Assembly (NCBI RefSeq): GCF_905147365.1
Contig: NC_056410.1
Span: forward strand, 5,741,501 to 5,805,500
Origin: Aricia agestis
Taxonomy: Eukaryota > Arthropoda > Insecta > Lepidoptera > Lycaenidae
DNA length: 64,000 nucleotides
Reading direction: 5' to 3'
Below, piece after piece: positions 32,725-44,409 of the stretch (position 1 is the first letter of the stretch; each line of letters opens with the position of its first letter). The notes beneath the pieces are model-generated. The model was not told the DNA's origin, made no database searches, and saw nothing but the letters and a program-made list of their open reading frames with translations. The position numbers were made by a program, and so were the translations under genes.

Positions 32725-33636
32725 AAAAAGTGGAGTCTCGAATCCAGTTAAGTCCACAAGTCAGTTTGGGGTCGAGATTTAGTGAGGTTCAGGAATTTAT
32801 TGGATTAAATGTTCATTGGAGAGTTCATTGTAATTGCACCGCGCGCCTCGTACGGTCTTTAGCTTTTTGCTATTGCATACATAATCTGATTCACATTATC
32901 TCAATAACTCCTCTCCGCCATAATTGGCTATCAGAGCATGAGAGGTATCATCAGATTCGCTTTTCTTGTCTTGTACTAATTTAAGTAGTGACGTATTTCG
33001 AAAAATACGTTATTTAAGTAACGCTATCGATTGAAGTTATTTTTTTGTTGTTGTATTGTAATTGTTGTATTGTTCAAATTAGAGAATACTGTAAGTTTCA
33101 TCAAAACCGGTTCAGAAGTTTTTAGATAAGGCATTCTGAATTAGTTTTTTTTAATATTTTTTTCTACAATTTTTATATGAAAAAAATATTTTCCAGAGCT
33201 ATTAACACACCTTGTAGGAATTCAGATATCCTGTTAAACTATTTGGATCAATTTCCGTATACCTGGCCTCATAACATTATGTAAATGTGGCTAGTATTGG
33301 TCTACTCTGTATGCAATCTCATTGTTCCTCTGTATATTGATTCTGTAATGTTGTATGTTCGCTGTAATAGCTGACCCTCGTCAACTTTGCAATATACTAA
33401 GGTAAAATTTGACCAGAAATAAAAACTTTCGGATGAAAAAGTTAATTGTGATAACGTGGTTTAAAAATCAACTTTTATCGGTAACAAATTTAACGATTAA
33501 TTGAGACTAATTTAATTAATTGAAGGTTTTGACACTATCACAGATTTTTAGTCAAATTATTTACTAAAATTAATTAATTATTAAAATATTATATCTATGC
33601 ATGCAGCCGTAAATAAATTACTTTTTAAAGGTTTTA
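32725..33636. other. Unassigned intergenic DNA
   Basis: The 84-codon frame at 32,730-32,984 starts at the MITE edge and has no known motif. Contains short TTAATTAATT-type runs near 33,500-33,580. Confidence 0.4.
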
Positions 33637-33835
33637 CTGGATGACGCCCGCAACTCCGTTGCGCCAAAATTCGTTTATCGCGCGGGAACCGTACATTTTA
33701 TGTACATAAAAAGTATCCTATGTCCTTTCTCAGGACTCAACGTATCTCCATACCAAATTTCAGCAAAATCGTATCAGCAGGTTTGGGCGTGACGAGGTAA
33801 CAGATACACTTTCGCATTTATAATATTAGTATAGA
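33637..33835 (-). mobile_element. Helitron-like family A, near complete
   Basis: On minus: A|TCTATACTAATATTATAAAT ... CGCAACGGAGTTGCGGGCGT then CCAG, one change from CTAG. 199 bp. Confidence 0.82.
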
Positions 33836-34201
33836 TTAGTACTTAACCATAATAATATCATCAGTTTATGTAATTTTGATAAACCTGTGCACATAATAAA
33901 TGAAATAGTTATACCGTGATCCTCAACGTTGATAAATTCAATCCGAATAAATGAATATAGCTTTCAAAATCGACGTGCGTGGATCACGGGCAGGCCGGTG
34001 ATCAAACAGAGATAGATATATTTGATCATGGATCTATGAAATATACGGCGTATGTTATAGTATAACCTATGTTTTTATTATATTATCAACCATGATTGGT
34101 TTTTCTCGCATGATAAAAGCGAAAAAGCCCAAATAAATAATTTCAAAGAAGCACAATCACGAAATTCGATTTAGGACCAACGCCTAAATTTTTTACCTAT
34201 A
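33836..34201. other. Unassigned intergenic DNA
   Basis: No supported feature. Confidence 0.4.
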
Positions 34202-34438
34202 CAGGGTGTAACAAAACTAAGTGATGATACTTTAGGGTGTGTATATTATGTTCCTGGTAGAGAGTTCACTGTGAAAGTATCAGCACTGAAAGGCCAAATT
34301 TTTTAACTCTTTTGTATGGGCAAGTGCCCGAGTGCCACTAGTTTTTCCATACGAAAGTGAAAAAATGTGGTCTTTCAGAGCTGCTACTTTCACAGTAAAC
34401 TTTCTACAAGGAACACGTGCACACCTTAAAGTATTATA
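34202..34438. mobile_element. Mariner-like foldback MITE, right end lost
   Basis: Starts TA-CAGGGTGTAACAAAACTAA. The right arm stops after CTTAAAGTATTAT, where a Helitron-derived palindrome begins, so the last 20-25 bp are missing. Confidence 0.8.
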
Positions 34439-34445
34439 GTTATAA

Positions 34446-34501
34446 ACAGACACATTTTCGCATCAAAAGTAAGTGTACTTTTGATGCGAAAATGTGTCTG
34501 T
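34446..34501. repeat. Perfect 26-bp-arm palindrome from a Helitron end
   Basis: 26 bp ending in CGCATCAAAAGTA, a 4-base loop (AGTG), then an exact 26-bp inverse copy. The right arm continues as Helitron family A sequence (TGTGTCTGTCTGTG) while the left arm ends abruptly. It looks like a fold-back copying event rather than a transposon. Confidence 0.85.
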
Positions 34502-34618
34502 CTGTGTTTCTGTATGTTACTTTTTTTCTTTTCACGCCTAAGACGATTTTGCTGAAATTAGCTGTGCAGATACTTTATGTCCCGGAAAAATGTACGGTTC
34601 CTGCTCGATAAACGAATC
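34476..34618 (+). mobile_element. Helitron-like family A fragment
   Basis: GCGAAAATGTGTCTGTCTGT, then ACGATTTTGCTGAAATTAGC and CGATAAACGAATCTTG. Both termini are missing. Confidence 0.65.
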
Positions 34619-34984
34619 TTGATGTAAAGTGTAAAATATAATTATTATGATGTCAATAAAATCTTGTTAAAATAAAACAAGTTATGTTGTAAAAATGTAT
34701 CAGAAGTAATAAGTTACGGTACAGAGCGTTCGAGTTCTATAACTAGCTTTGTGTGACCCCAGAGAGTCGTAAGAAAGAGTTTCATACGAGACATCCAGAA
34801 TTGGTTTAGATTTTTAATTTAATGGCAACTCTTTATATTTAGTAAGCATCTTGTTTGAACTTTAAATGTCTTTGAATACGCTAAGGTCCGTTTGCGTAGC
34901 TCTGGACTAAATAGAGTTCTCTCTCATTATTCGTATTTGAAACAGGTAACTAAATGTACCTCTAATATAATCCAGGGTTTTACT

Positions 34985-35213
34985 ATAAGAGCGACCGCAG
35001 ACTTACAATTTCAAGTAGGCCGACTATCGTACTAAATTGCGTAGTTTCACAATTTAATTAGACAACTTTTTAATTGTGGGTAATCGGAAGGGAATCGCGG
35101 TTCTGATCCGATTGGTGTCCAATTTTTTAGTTGTTCTTAGCTCAAGTCGTTATAGCTATTGGTATACTATGCGATTTAGTTGGCCAACTTGAAATTGTAA
35201 GTCTGCCGTCTGC
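34985..35213. mobile_element. TIR MITE (GAGCGACCGCAGACTTAC family), copy A
   Basis: The left end GACCGCAGACTTACAATTTC is mirrored on the right by GAAATTGTAAGTCTGCC. Copy A has lost the right-hand GATTGCTCTAAGATATTAGA still present in B, so the right end is deleted here. Confidence 0.75.
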
Positions 35214-36208
35214 CGAATATTCGTGCAAATAGGCATTTATTATAAATCAAATATTTTATAGAAGGTCAAATGTTTTATAGGTTATGCTCAAAAGATGGAA
35301 TTTGTCTTTCACATGAATGAGGCTAAAAAAGAGAACGAACGATACAAACCAATTATTCACAGCATTTAAAACTTTAAATTAGGAATAGAAAAGAAATTTT
35401 CAGAAATTTATTGTCTGAAATATTCTCCGATATCTGATCTGTCAAATCCAAGATCCCAAGCCGATTTACGCTTAGTTGCTAATGCACAGGATGCGCTGCC
35501 GGAGCATCGTGAGTTAGGAATATTTGCGGATAGAAAATATCATGTGCAGAAGAGGATTCAGATTTAGGACCTACATGACGCTCAAGAAATAATAGGATAT
35601 TTATTATTATTTTAGAATGTTATCTTTATAATGATTATTTTTTGCTACTAAAAATCAACTTAAAAAATTAACTAAAAATTAACACGGTGATTGGGCAGCT
35701 ACCTAGGTTCTTTCTCGTCAATTTCACTTTTTGCCGACAATTTAACACAGCGTATCATAAAATATGTATTATTTCGTCACCTTAGAGCAAATCCCATACA
35801 CATTATTATTATTAGGTATTATTATACCTCGATATAGCGAAACGAGGCAAATATTAAATATTATTATTTGCTTTTATTCCGACATGCTACTCTAAACAAG
35901 ACGTAACGTTTGAGACGTAATTGCTGTAAAGTGACCGCTCCGAAATCAACCCGTCTCAAACTTGTTCACTACTCCCCAGTGTGATAAGGCCTTTAGTGTC
36001 ATTATCCCGGCAAATAGTTGAGAGGAAATGACGTCCCGTGGCGTGCAGCATCCGCCCAACACGGCTTTTACATTAGATGCAGACGGAATTACATATACCT
36101 TACTTGAGGTATAAGTAATACGGGCTAGGCTAGTAGATATTTTACAATAAACTTGTCGAGATTTTACACTCATGTTTTTTTACTTACATTTTTGTGGGCA
36201 AGATCTAA
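35214..36208. other. Unassigned duplicated intergenic DNA, copy A
   Basis: No gene seen. Includes 35,768-35,802 (TATTATTTCGTCACCTTAGA...), which matches the small templated insertion found in copy B at 52,975. Confidence 0.4.
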
Positions 36209-36325
36209 TGGCCGGTTTACATTATTTGAATCCGTTGACCGAAATCGAATGTCCGTTTACATTATTTCAATAATAATCCAGAGCTGGATTGGATCACTGG
36301 ATTGCAATCAAGTAAACCAGCTACA
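36209..36325. mobile_element. Short TIR MITE (GGCCGGTTTAC family), copy A
   Basis: TGGCCGGTTTACATTATT on the left and CAATCAAGTAAACCAGCT on the right are inverse. About 117 bp with an internal CCAGAGCTGGATTGGAT stretch. The partner is at about 51,400-51,516. Confidence 0.55.
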
Positions 36326-36329
36326 ATAA

Positions 36330-36609
36330 TAATAATATAATAATATCTATGGACGCTTCATACCACGTCAGTTTGGCCCCGTGCTAAGTACCTAAAGGAC
36401 TCGTGTTACAGGTACCAGACAACGGAAATATATTTAATACTTTTATATTTATACTATACATATATTTAAGATTTTTATTATATCATACACATATTTAATA
36501 CACATCCAGACCCGGGAACATTGAAAACTTTTTGTTCCGTCGGCGGGATTCGAACCCGCGACCTCCGGCTTGAGCTACCGACGCGCTCACCACTGAGCCA
36601 CAGAGGTTG
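36330..36609 (-). mobile_element. tRNA-derived SINE, family T2, copy A
   Basis: On minus: ACCTCTGTGGCTCAGTGG (A box region), GGTTCGAATCCCGCC (B box), CCGACGGAACAAAAAGTTTT, then a body ending CGTCCATAGATATTATTATA. Related copies lie at 44,505, 49,263, 51,932 and 60,414. It is a SINE, not a tRNA gene: the acceptor arms do not close. Confidence 0.88.
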
Positions 36610-38288
36610 TCAAAATTTGGGTTGGGGACGGTACTCTAATGCGAAGGAGTAGCAATAGATCCTCAAGTGTCGCAGTGACATCAAGGCCACTTGACCTGCC
36701 TTCAGCACAAAAAAAACTAATTCAATTCGCAAAAGATATAAAATGGAAATAACGAAGCCTTCAAAGGCTTAACGATATTTCAGCCATTCGAAGCACGAGT
36801 TCAAGAGAATCGCATAAGTTCTTGTCTTCTACAGTATTACTACAATAATAATTGAATTTAAATTTCTTATGCTATTCGGATTCAACAAAAAACTATTTAC
36901 ACATCAGCTGTAAAAACAAATCGTGGTTATATTCTTTTATATTATTCCATATTAGAATAATAATAACGCTCATTTAAAACTAATTTATCAAATCTATGGT
37001 CTAAGACTGTAACGAACGGATCACAATATATGTTTTATTTTTCAGCCCCCCTTTAAAAATTTGTAGGGGCCAGGCCAGACATGAATAAACTTTATTTGCC
37101 TATACTTCACAAGAATCTTAGTTTGAAAAAAAACGACCAAATTAATATTGTATTATTGCACGTTGGGAAGTCTTCTAAACGATGGTTCCTTCAATGCTTA
37201 CAGTTACATTGTAGGCGCTGCTATGTACTGCACTCATTCTTAATACCTATTACGACTACAACCTAGATATACGTAATACCTAACCTAACTAGCTGATTCC
37301 TGGGATACTAACCACTGCAGGCGTAATTGTTAAGCCAGGGACAACTATTACTTACGCATTAAGTACCAAATACAATGTTACAATTGAAAATAATATAAGT
37401 GGATAAACTGGCTAACTAACAATTTATACATTTTCATATTTTGCATAAATGGAGGCCTTAGGACCGGAAATGATTTGATATAAAAAAATGTGGATTTATG
37501 AAACATAGCAAGATATATTAGCTAGATGATTGATTACTTCAAGGAGGTTAAAGTAACAAGATATGTTAAAATTATAAGGAAAATAAAACTTGAGAGGTGT
37601 CAAGGGACACCCGAATGGAACAAAGTTATTTCTTATGTTCAAAAAACATGTATACAAATACAAAAAAAAATATTAACACGTTGCGGGATAGGAAAAAACG
37701 CCATCTATAGAGGCCCAAGAATACTAACAACGCATCGCTGTTTATTTTTAAAAAACGCCATCTAGTTGACGCACAGGAATACTTTCTATCAACGCCCTCT
37801 GCCCCTAACATGCAGGTAAGTACTAATAAAAAAGTGTCGAGGTCAAATCAAGGTCAAATATCGTTCTGTCTAGCCTTCAGATTTACGCCGAACGCGCAAT
37901 AAAGGAACTTCGTTCCAAAAACTTGTAATTTCTCATAAGTTATAAAATTACTTATCCACTTACGTCTTTAAGGTAGGTAAGTTCATAGTAAATTAAAAAT
38001 TCTGATTGTACTAGCAAAAAATATGTACTTAGAAACAAACAAAACAAATGAAATCACGCTTATCGTAATGAATATTCAAAAGATTACAATAGACATAATA
38101 TTTATTTAGGCTGGAAAGCCACTGCTTTAATTTCACATACATATTATTATTGTAATAAGGTATGATATTAAAAGTTCTACCAACAGTTTTAAAGTGCACA
38201 AAATAATAGTAGGTACTTAATACTACTAAAAATCTTTTTTAAAAATCACAGACTAAAATAAATAAACGTTTATTCTGCCACCATTAAC
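36610..38288. other. Duplicated intergenic DNA, copy A, with a donor-like site
   Basis: A consensus splice donor CATGCAG|GTAAGTAC lies at about 37,811-37,823 (also in B near 53,717) after a frame at 37,526-37,765 that is not conserved in B. I see no matching acceptor or domain, so no gene is called. Confidence 0.35.
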
Positions 38289-38397
38289 TTTTAGTCTTAA
38301 TAATATCTATTTGCTTACATTACGTACCGTATTATATTATCTCAACAATAGTTGAGATATACTACGTAATGTAAGCAAATACATAGCAAGACTAAAA
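38289..38397. repeat. Foldback hairpin, 109 bp, copy A
   Basis: TATTTGCTTACATTACGTA pairs with TACGTAATGTAAGCAAATA; the outer ends are TTTTAGTC and GACTAAAA. Conserved at 54,195-54,303. Probably a small MITE. Confidence 0.75.
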
Positions 38398-38828
38398 TTT
38401 TGTAATAATAAAATCGGCATGTAATATCCACTATTTTACAATAAAACATTGGTCATACAAGTTGTAAAGTCAGTGAAATTGTCCGAATTATATGGCAGTA
38501 AAACGTGCAGCGTTAACCTTTACGGTAGCTCCATTCATTGCTTCGGAATTTCCTGGTTCGCCAATCTTTATTACTAATTCTCTCCCTCTGTTCTCAGCGG
38601 CGAGACTTCAGGAAATTAAATGTCTAGTTTCGGTTTACATTCGAAGACATTTGGGTGAGGAAATAATATCATTTACATAGAAATTATTGGCTTACGCGAG
38701 GAGGCGTAATTTCCTTGGTGTTATGAGAATTAACTTAAATTGCCTCGAGTATTACAAAATTTGATTTGTGGATGATCTCGTATTATTTTCAGCCCAGTGT
38801 CTTCAGGTATTTCAGCTGGGACATATTA

Positions 38829-39021
38829 GGGCCCTTCCACACGAAGTTTTTTTTACGCTCGTTTGTATCGATACAAACGCAAGTTGAACGCTCAGCAAAC
38901 GGAAGGAAGCCGACACGTTTTAAGCTTTATATCTGCCAAAACGCGATGAAAACACACAGAAGACGAGCGCATCAGAAACGCGCGTCGTCAGTGCGCAAAA
39001 ATACGTCGTGTGAAAAGGCCC
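38829..39021. mobile_element. Harbinger-like MITE with TTA duplication, copy A
   Basis: GGGCCCTTCCACACGAAGTT on the left; CGTCGTGTGAAAAGGCCC on the right. TTA lies on both sides (38,826-38,828 and 39,022-39,024). Partner at 54,725-54,918. The open frame across it is incidental. Confidence 0.75.
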
Positions 39022-39123
39022 TTACAAGTAGCCAATATACAAAGACAAATAAAATGCAAACTTTGTTCTATTTCTCTTGCCTTAGCTTACGACTGAACTA
39101 AAACACATTTAATGATAAATTCA

Positions 39124-39293
39124 GGTACAAGTTGAAAGCCGGCTACATGATGCGGCAGCAGACTGGTTTCTATGTATTTCTATGAAAAGTGTCGCTAGCT
39201 TCGTGTCGCTAATTTTCATAGAAGTACATAGAAACCAGTAGTGTCGCGACTGTCTCTGCAGTTGTGACGTGTCGCTCGGTTCCAACTTATACC
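39124..39293. mobile_element. TIR MITE (GGTACAAGTTGAAAGCCGGC), copy A
   Basis: 170 bp; inverted subterminal CATAGAAATACATAGAAACC pairs across a GTGTCGCTAGCTTCGTGTCG centre. Same family as the interrupted element at 32,272. Confidence 0.8.
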
Positions 39294-39701
39294 TTCAAAC
39301 TTCAATTGAATTAAGAGTTTGATAGATAATGTCTCTGAAAAAAAAAATCGTCTCTGAGTGCAGTAATTAGTCGCGCTAATCGACTTCCATCAACAAATTT
39401 GTTATCCAAACTAAACTAAATAGAAAATAATATGTAGACAGATTATTATAACTAAGTGAATAATAGTATAATCAACACAATTGATCATTAAAATCTAATC
39501 CACGCCATACACGATGATTGGTGGCTCGAGCCGGATACATATTAATCACAACGTTAGTTACAACTAAATTATACAAAATTATATTACAATCATACAACAT
39601 TCATGTTTCAATGTATTGTATTGGAATAATACATTAATAGTGAAATGATCTACTTAGATGGTGTGAAATAATTAAAAAACAATAATATGCCAACGCGAAT
39701 T

Positions 39702-39801
39702 GTTTTTGTCGGGTTAGTTTCCGAATCCACGGATTCGGAAACTAACCCGACAAAAACAACGTCTACACGAGGCCTGCCACGGCAGGCCTCGTGTAGACGT
39801 T
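39702..39801. repeat. Two abutting perfect hairpins (copy A only)
   Basis: Hairpin 1 is 39,702-39,757: 27-bp perfect arms around AC. Hairpin 2 is 39,758-39,801: 21-bp perfect arms around AC. They touch with no base between, and both centres read CCACGG. In copy B (55,599-55,648) only the left arm of hairpin 1, AT, and the right arm of hairpin 2 exist (50 bp, centre CCATGG). Confidence 0.95.
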
Positions 39802-40172
39802 CTAAAAGCGTTAATTTTTACCAACTTAGAAAATATAAACCATTTCATTTCAACTTTGAGGCACTGGTCTATGTTACTATTATCAAGCTACCTATCTCAT
39901 AAAATTTCATTTGATGCCAATGTATATATTGTATGTGACATACTTGCTTATATTCCTCCTAATCCTTTTAGTTCCTAAACGGAGACTGCTGGTGTTTTTA
40001 ACAATAACATGTCTGACAAACTCTTTAAGTTTTTAAAAAGAAGAGATAGATAATATTTCAGTGCTTAACTAGCACCGCTATCTAAAGTGCCTCTTTAGTA
40101 AACAGCACAATATGTCTTATAAGAAGAAACATATTATTGTTTCGCATCTTACTACGCTCCAATATATCCTTT
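39802..40172. other. Unassigned duplicated intergenic DNA, copy A
   Basis: No supported feature. Confidence 0.4.
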
Positions 40173-40412
40173 TAGCTTTGTCCACACTCTGCCTTTTTCT
40201 GTTCATCAAGGGCATGCGTTATAGCGCAGTCAACAGCGAACGTGAATGCCTCACCGCACGCATGCCCGACACGTATGCCATCTGACCTCTGACCGTATCT
40301 AAAACTTCAAAAATGACAATGTTGGCGTTGCGTTCGTTAACGCATTCAAGTTGAATGAAAGAAAATGACGAAAATTGAAGACGAAAGCGCATAATGTGGA
40401 CATAGGTAGCTA
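40173..40412. mobile_element. TIR MITE (TAGCTTTGTCCACACT family), copy A
   Basis: Ends TAGCTTTGTCCACACTCTGC and GCGCATAATGTGGACATAGG. Same family as 23,721-23,945. Confidence 0.75.
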
Positions 40413-41333
40413 TTAGGAGTGAACGATTACAAAATGTCATAATAATCGGCAAATCGTGCAGAACATTTGAAATAAAGTGTCCCGCGGCGGGCAAAAGTGG
40501 AATATAATGTAGGTGGCAGTCGTTTATGATCGTAGCTGCAACATTAACCGGCGAACATTAAAAACCTGCTGAACACGCACTATCGTGTGTTACAACATCA
40601 ATGTTGTGCTGTAGATCCAGAGAGACTCAATTGTTTTTAAAATTGAAACTAAGCAAAGTAAAATCATGGTCTCGCAATTATTAATATCGATGTCGTACTC
40701 CAGAGAGACTGCTTTCAAAACCGAAAACCATGCAAAGTAAACTGATGTCAGATACGCAATTTCTAGGAGCTGTATAATATCGTCGTCTTCATGGCTAAGT
40801 GTCGTAACTGGAAATTATTACTTTTGCAGGGCAACTGTTTTTCGGTTGAGTGTTATGTATTTTGCCTTACGGATTTCTTATTTTTAGGTTTATAAACTAA
40901 CTATTGGCTGATTTCAGATCCTTTGGGCTATCTTTATGTTTTAATATGAATCGCAAAGGCTTTAAAAACTTTGGTAATTAGTTAAGCTCGAACAAAGTAG
41001 ATACGTCACTTTGTGAGAACTTTGTTTTACATTTCTGTGTGAGCAGTCAGTTACAAAGACAATTCTATAGGTGTTATCAAATTAATCTAAGTACATTCTA
41101 TTTGAAATTATATATTTTTAACTTAGAAACATAATAATTATAACAATGAAATGAACAGTCTTAATAAAATCAATAAACTACTAGAAACTTAGCAAGTCTT
41201 GCTTAATATAATTATAGTCAGAATATCCAAGTATATTCACTTCATAGGGCTTGCTTCTTCTAGCCAATTTTGAATATTGGATGTAGCTGGCTTGGTACGA
41301 TAATGTCACCACTTTTCTTAAGAGCGTATCCAA
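40413..41333. other. Unassigned duplicated intergenic DNA, copy A
   Basis: Holds the unfolded single arm ACTTAGCAAGTCTTGCTTAA (41,187-41,212) that became a palindrome in B. No gene seen. Confidence 0.4.
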
Positions 41334-41681
41334 TAATAATAATAGCTCCCACACCGGTTTCGATGACGGTGGCCGGTTTCATTGAAACCAGGCCAGCTAC
41401 GCAGAAGTAATTTTATAGTGCCCAAGTGTGTGCGCAGTACACAAATGTTCCTTTACTCTCATAACCCAACGGGACGGAAGAACGACACGACCAGCGAGAG
41501 ATCAGGCGCAGGACCGACTTTTACATGCCCATCCGACGCATGGATCATCTTACTTGTCAGACAATCAGGTGATCAGCCTGCATTTTCCTAACCAAAGTTG
41601 GAAACAACATTTTTCCAACTCGGGAATCGAACCCACGATCCGAGTCAAGAGCCGCGCTCTATACCACTAGACCACGGAGGC
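41334..41681 (-). mobile_element. tRNA-derived SINE, family T1, copy A
   Basis: Same structure as 8997-9363: A box TGGTCTAGTGG, B box region with GGTTCGATTCCCG, (ATT)n tail. Left duplication GTATCCAATA is at 41,326-41,335; the right one is largely deleted here but intact in B. Confidence 0.88.
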
Positions 41682-41689
41682 GTATCCCC

Positions 41690-41887
41690 CTCACTTTGCC
41701 CGTGATTAGGTACCGAAAATCGTAAAATTATTTCCTGTATATCTTGAGCATTATTAACAGTGTATAAGAGGGTTGAAGCCACAATGGAGATTTTATTCTG
41801 ACCACTGCACCCATCAGCAAATAAGTATACGGTATAAATACCTTTTATGTCCTGTTTTTTGAGGAAATCATACAACCGTATGTACAT
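41690..41887 (-). pseudogene. Fragment of a FADGCSGQNK-motif protein, copy A
   Basis: About 66 codons on the minus strand, with DFLKKQDIKGIYTVYLFADG then CSGQNK, STLLYTVNN and EIILRFSVPNHGQ. I recall a widespread, mostly uncharacterised arthropod protein family, probably transposon-derived, with a (S/A)DGCGGQNKN ... FPVxGHSF pattern; this fits with some changes. The frame is cut by the T1 SINE on its 3' side, so it is a fragment. In copy B a 2-bp insertion (about 57,748) shifts the frame. Function cannot be assigned; the D-rich motif might be part of an RNase H-like core. Confidence 0.55.
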
Positions 41888-42420
41888 ACTACAGTTAGCA
41901 TTACTTTTCTCTCATACTTTGACAGATAAGCGTTTTACAATAATGTGATATCTCCTTAACGGTAAAAGATACCGATACGATTGTTAGAGAGAACTTATGC
42001 AAAAAGGATTTCGAAGGTAGTATCAGTGTAGTTACGACAGTTTGTTAGATACTACACTTAGCCAGGAGCCCCAGGAGGGTGACGATATGTCACGCACAAT
42101 ATGTAGAAAGGAGAAGACAAATGGAATCGCTCGAGAATGTACTGATAATATAAATCTTGGGACAAATAGTGTTCTAGTAAACCTGCCTTCTATGGACTGA
42201 CACCTGCCTTTTATGGTATGGGTTTATGGTTTACTGTGTAATATAATAGGTAGTAGTGTATGCTGTATACTCTTTGATTATGATCCAGCACCAGAATTCA
42301 AGTATGATAGCGCTTACTTCTATATCGTATCTTTACATTGACAGTCTGTTTGTATAGAGCCGGAATCTAACATTACTTGAACTTTCATTATCCTTCAATA
42401 TTCTAATTTACAATACTACA
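41888..42420. other. Unassigned duplicated intergenic DNA, copy A
   Basis: May include upstream parts of the FADGCSGQNK relic, but I cannot read a convincing frame. Confidence 0.35.
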
Positions 42421-42628
42421 CAGGGTATAACCAAGCTAAGAGTTTACTGTGGGAATTGCAGCACTGAAAGAGTTTTTTCTTGTGATATCTATGGGCAAGC
42501 GTCCCAGCGTCAGGAGATTGTCCATTTACAAGTTTAAAAAAAGTCGCTCTTTAAGCGCTGCTACATTCACAACGAACTCTACCCTCCCATATACACCCTA
42601 AAGTACACTTAGTTTTGTTACATCCTCT
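42421..42628. mobile_element. Diverged mariner-like foldback MITE, copy A
   Basis: CAGGGTATAACCAAGCTAAG to AGTTTTGTTACATCCTC. Shorter (about 208 bp) and more diverged than the 259-bp family member. Confidence 0.75.
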
Positions 42629-44409
42629 ATATCTACGGTTTTACGTCGAAGTCACTAATGGGTAATGGCCCCGAATACATATGATATGAGGCGGGTGATC
42701 TACTGCCAACCGCCGCGCACTAACCGAAATATACGCTCGAGTGTTTTTCATCGTTATGTCAAAGTAAGTGTAAATAATGGAACTATATATTAAATGATGG
42801 CAGATAATTATTAATTATATGTAATCAACCGTTCACCTGAAATTAATTTGATTATCATTTTATATTATTGTGTTTTACTTTTCGATAAATGCATTTATAA
42901 TATTATAAGTATGTTGGTTGAGGACTAACCCTTTACTTTAGGTTCTTATATATTTATATAATAATAAAATGTATTGTTAGCCATTTTATTATACTGACCA
43001 TTATACTGACCATAGTGAAATGAGAGACACGCGTTCGTTTTTGACCACTTTGCTAGAAAGTGAAAAGGCGATCGGGCGCCCAACAGTTTATCACTTATCA
43101 CTGACTTGCAGGTCTGTAGTGATCTATGACAAAGACGTCTCTTTTTCTTGCTCATATTTACTTTACAGTTGGATAAAGAACAATCTCTCTTTTTCTCTAA
43201 ATGATAGCTGTAACTAATATTTTATCCACTACTACGTTTATTTCGTTAAATTCTATTTTAAATTCATCAAACATGCAACAAAAGGAATATCTTAATAAGA
43301 AACAAACAACTCTCGCATTATTCGCAAAAACTTTTACATTAATTGGTTCTTTCTGCGGAAACTTCGGGAAGTTTATTTGCTTTCTAAACGTACTCTTTCT
43401 CTGAATTCGAAAGAAGGGATATTAAAATTCAGCTCTGTCGGCGGACTTTTAATTAATCCATCAAAACTCGGCACAATAGCTCACAATTAATACCTAATAA
43501 TGTTGAAGTTGGGCCGAGTTGATTGCAGTGTTGTACTCTGAATCCGAGATTGCAAAACCGACGTGATATTGTGACAGCCTCTAGTAAACTGGCTCCTCAA
43601 ACGGGGCATCACAGTATAAATAATAATATTTACTAGATCATCAGCTTCAAACGACCGTCCAAAATTGGCGTAACGTCTTCAGAGTTCAGAATTCAGATGG
43701 ATTGAAAGTAGCATAACATTTTTAAATGCTATTAGTTATTGCTATGAACTTACCTATCGTCCGTCCTATCTATATCCGTCGCTCACATGTAAAAGTTGTG
43801 TCATAATATTATGTTGAGCAAGTTTAATGTTCCTAAAATGTAATATTCGAGATCGAGAAACATCAATATAAACTTGGCTCTTATAAATATTACGAATTAT
43901 TGAACGTTGACATCTTAAATAAATTTTAAGAGGCTTCAAGTATTTTTAGATGACATAATATAATATATGCAAAACATAAATGTACAAAGCTTATAAACAC
44001 TTAAATATTCCCTTGAAAAGTAGGTTCAAGCTTTAATTAAATAACAAAACTTTGGTAGTTCTTGGGAAAATTAGCGTTCAAAGTGGAGTACCGACAAAGG
44101 AACTTGCCGCAGCCGCTTGTAAAAAACAATTTAATTCCTATTTACTCGCTCCGTGTTTTACTTTGGTTTATTTTTAATTACCTTCTATAAGAACAGACAA
44201 TATCCGGCTTTTCTTGAAACTCTACCATACCGCTACGAGTGTAGTTATGTAGATTTTTTATTATATTTCAAGTTTCTTAACCCCAATATTAATGCAGCTA
44301 ATACTTAATTTAGAGCAAAGAAGACTCTTTTTATTATCAACCAACTTCCTAAAAAGAGGAATATGTAATAATATGTTAGTCTGCTTATTTATAAAAAAAA
44401 TATTTTTAA
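42629..44409. other. Duplicated intergenic DNA, copy A
   Basis: Short frames at 43,020-43,404 are conserved in B but at the same rate as the noncoding flanks, so there is no sign of selection. No repeat boundaries recognised. Confidence 0.4.

Noticed and set aside
36540..36609. tRNA gene on the minus strand
   Set aside because: Same sequence recurs as the head of T2 SINEs; acceptor arms do not close.
37626..37823. Coding exon ending at ATGCAG|GTAAGT
   Set aside because: The donor is good, but the preceding frame is not conserved in copy B and no acceptor or domain supports it.
39687..39902. 71-codon ORF across the double hairpin
   Set aside because: Open only because of the palindromes; in copy B the frame is gone.
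43020..43404. Two short ORFs conserved between copies A and B
   Set aside because: Conservation simply reflects the duplication; changes are not biased to third positions and flanks are equally conserved.
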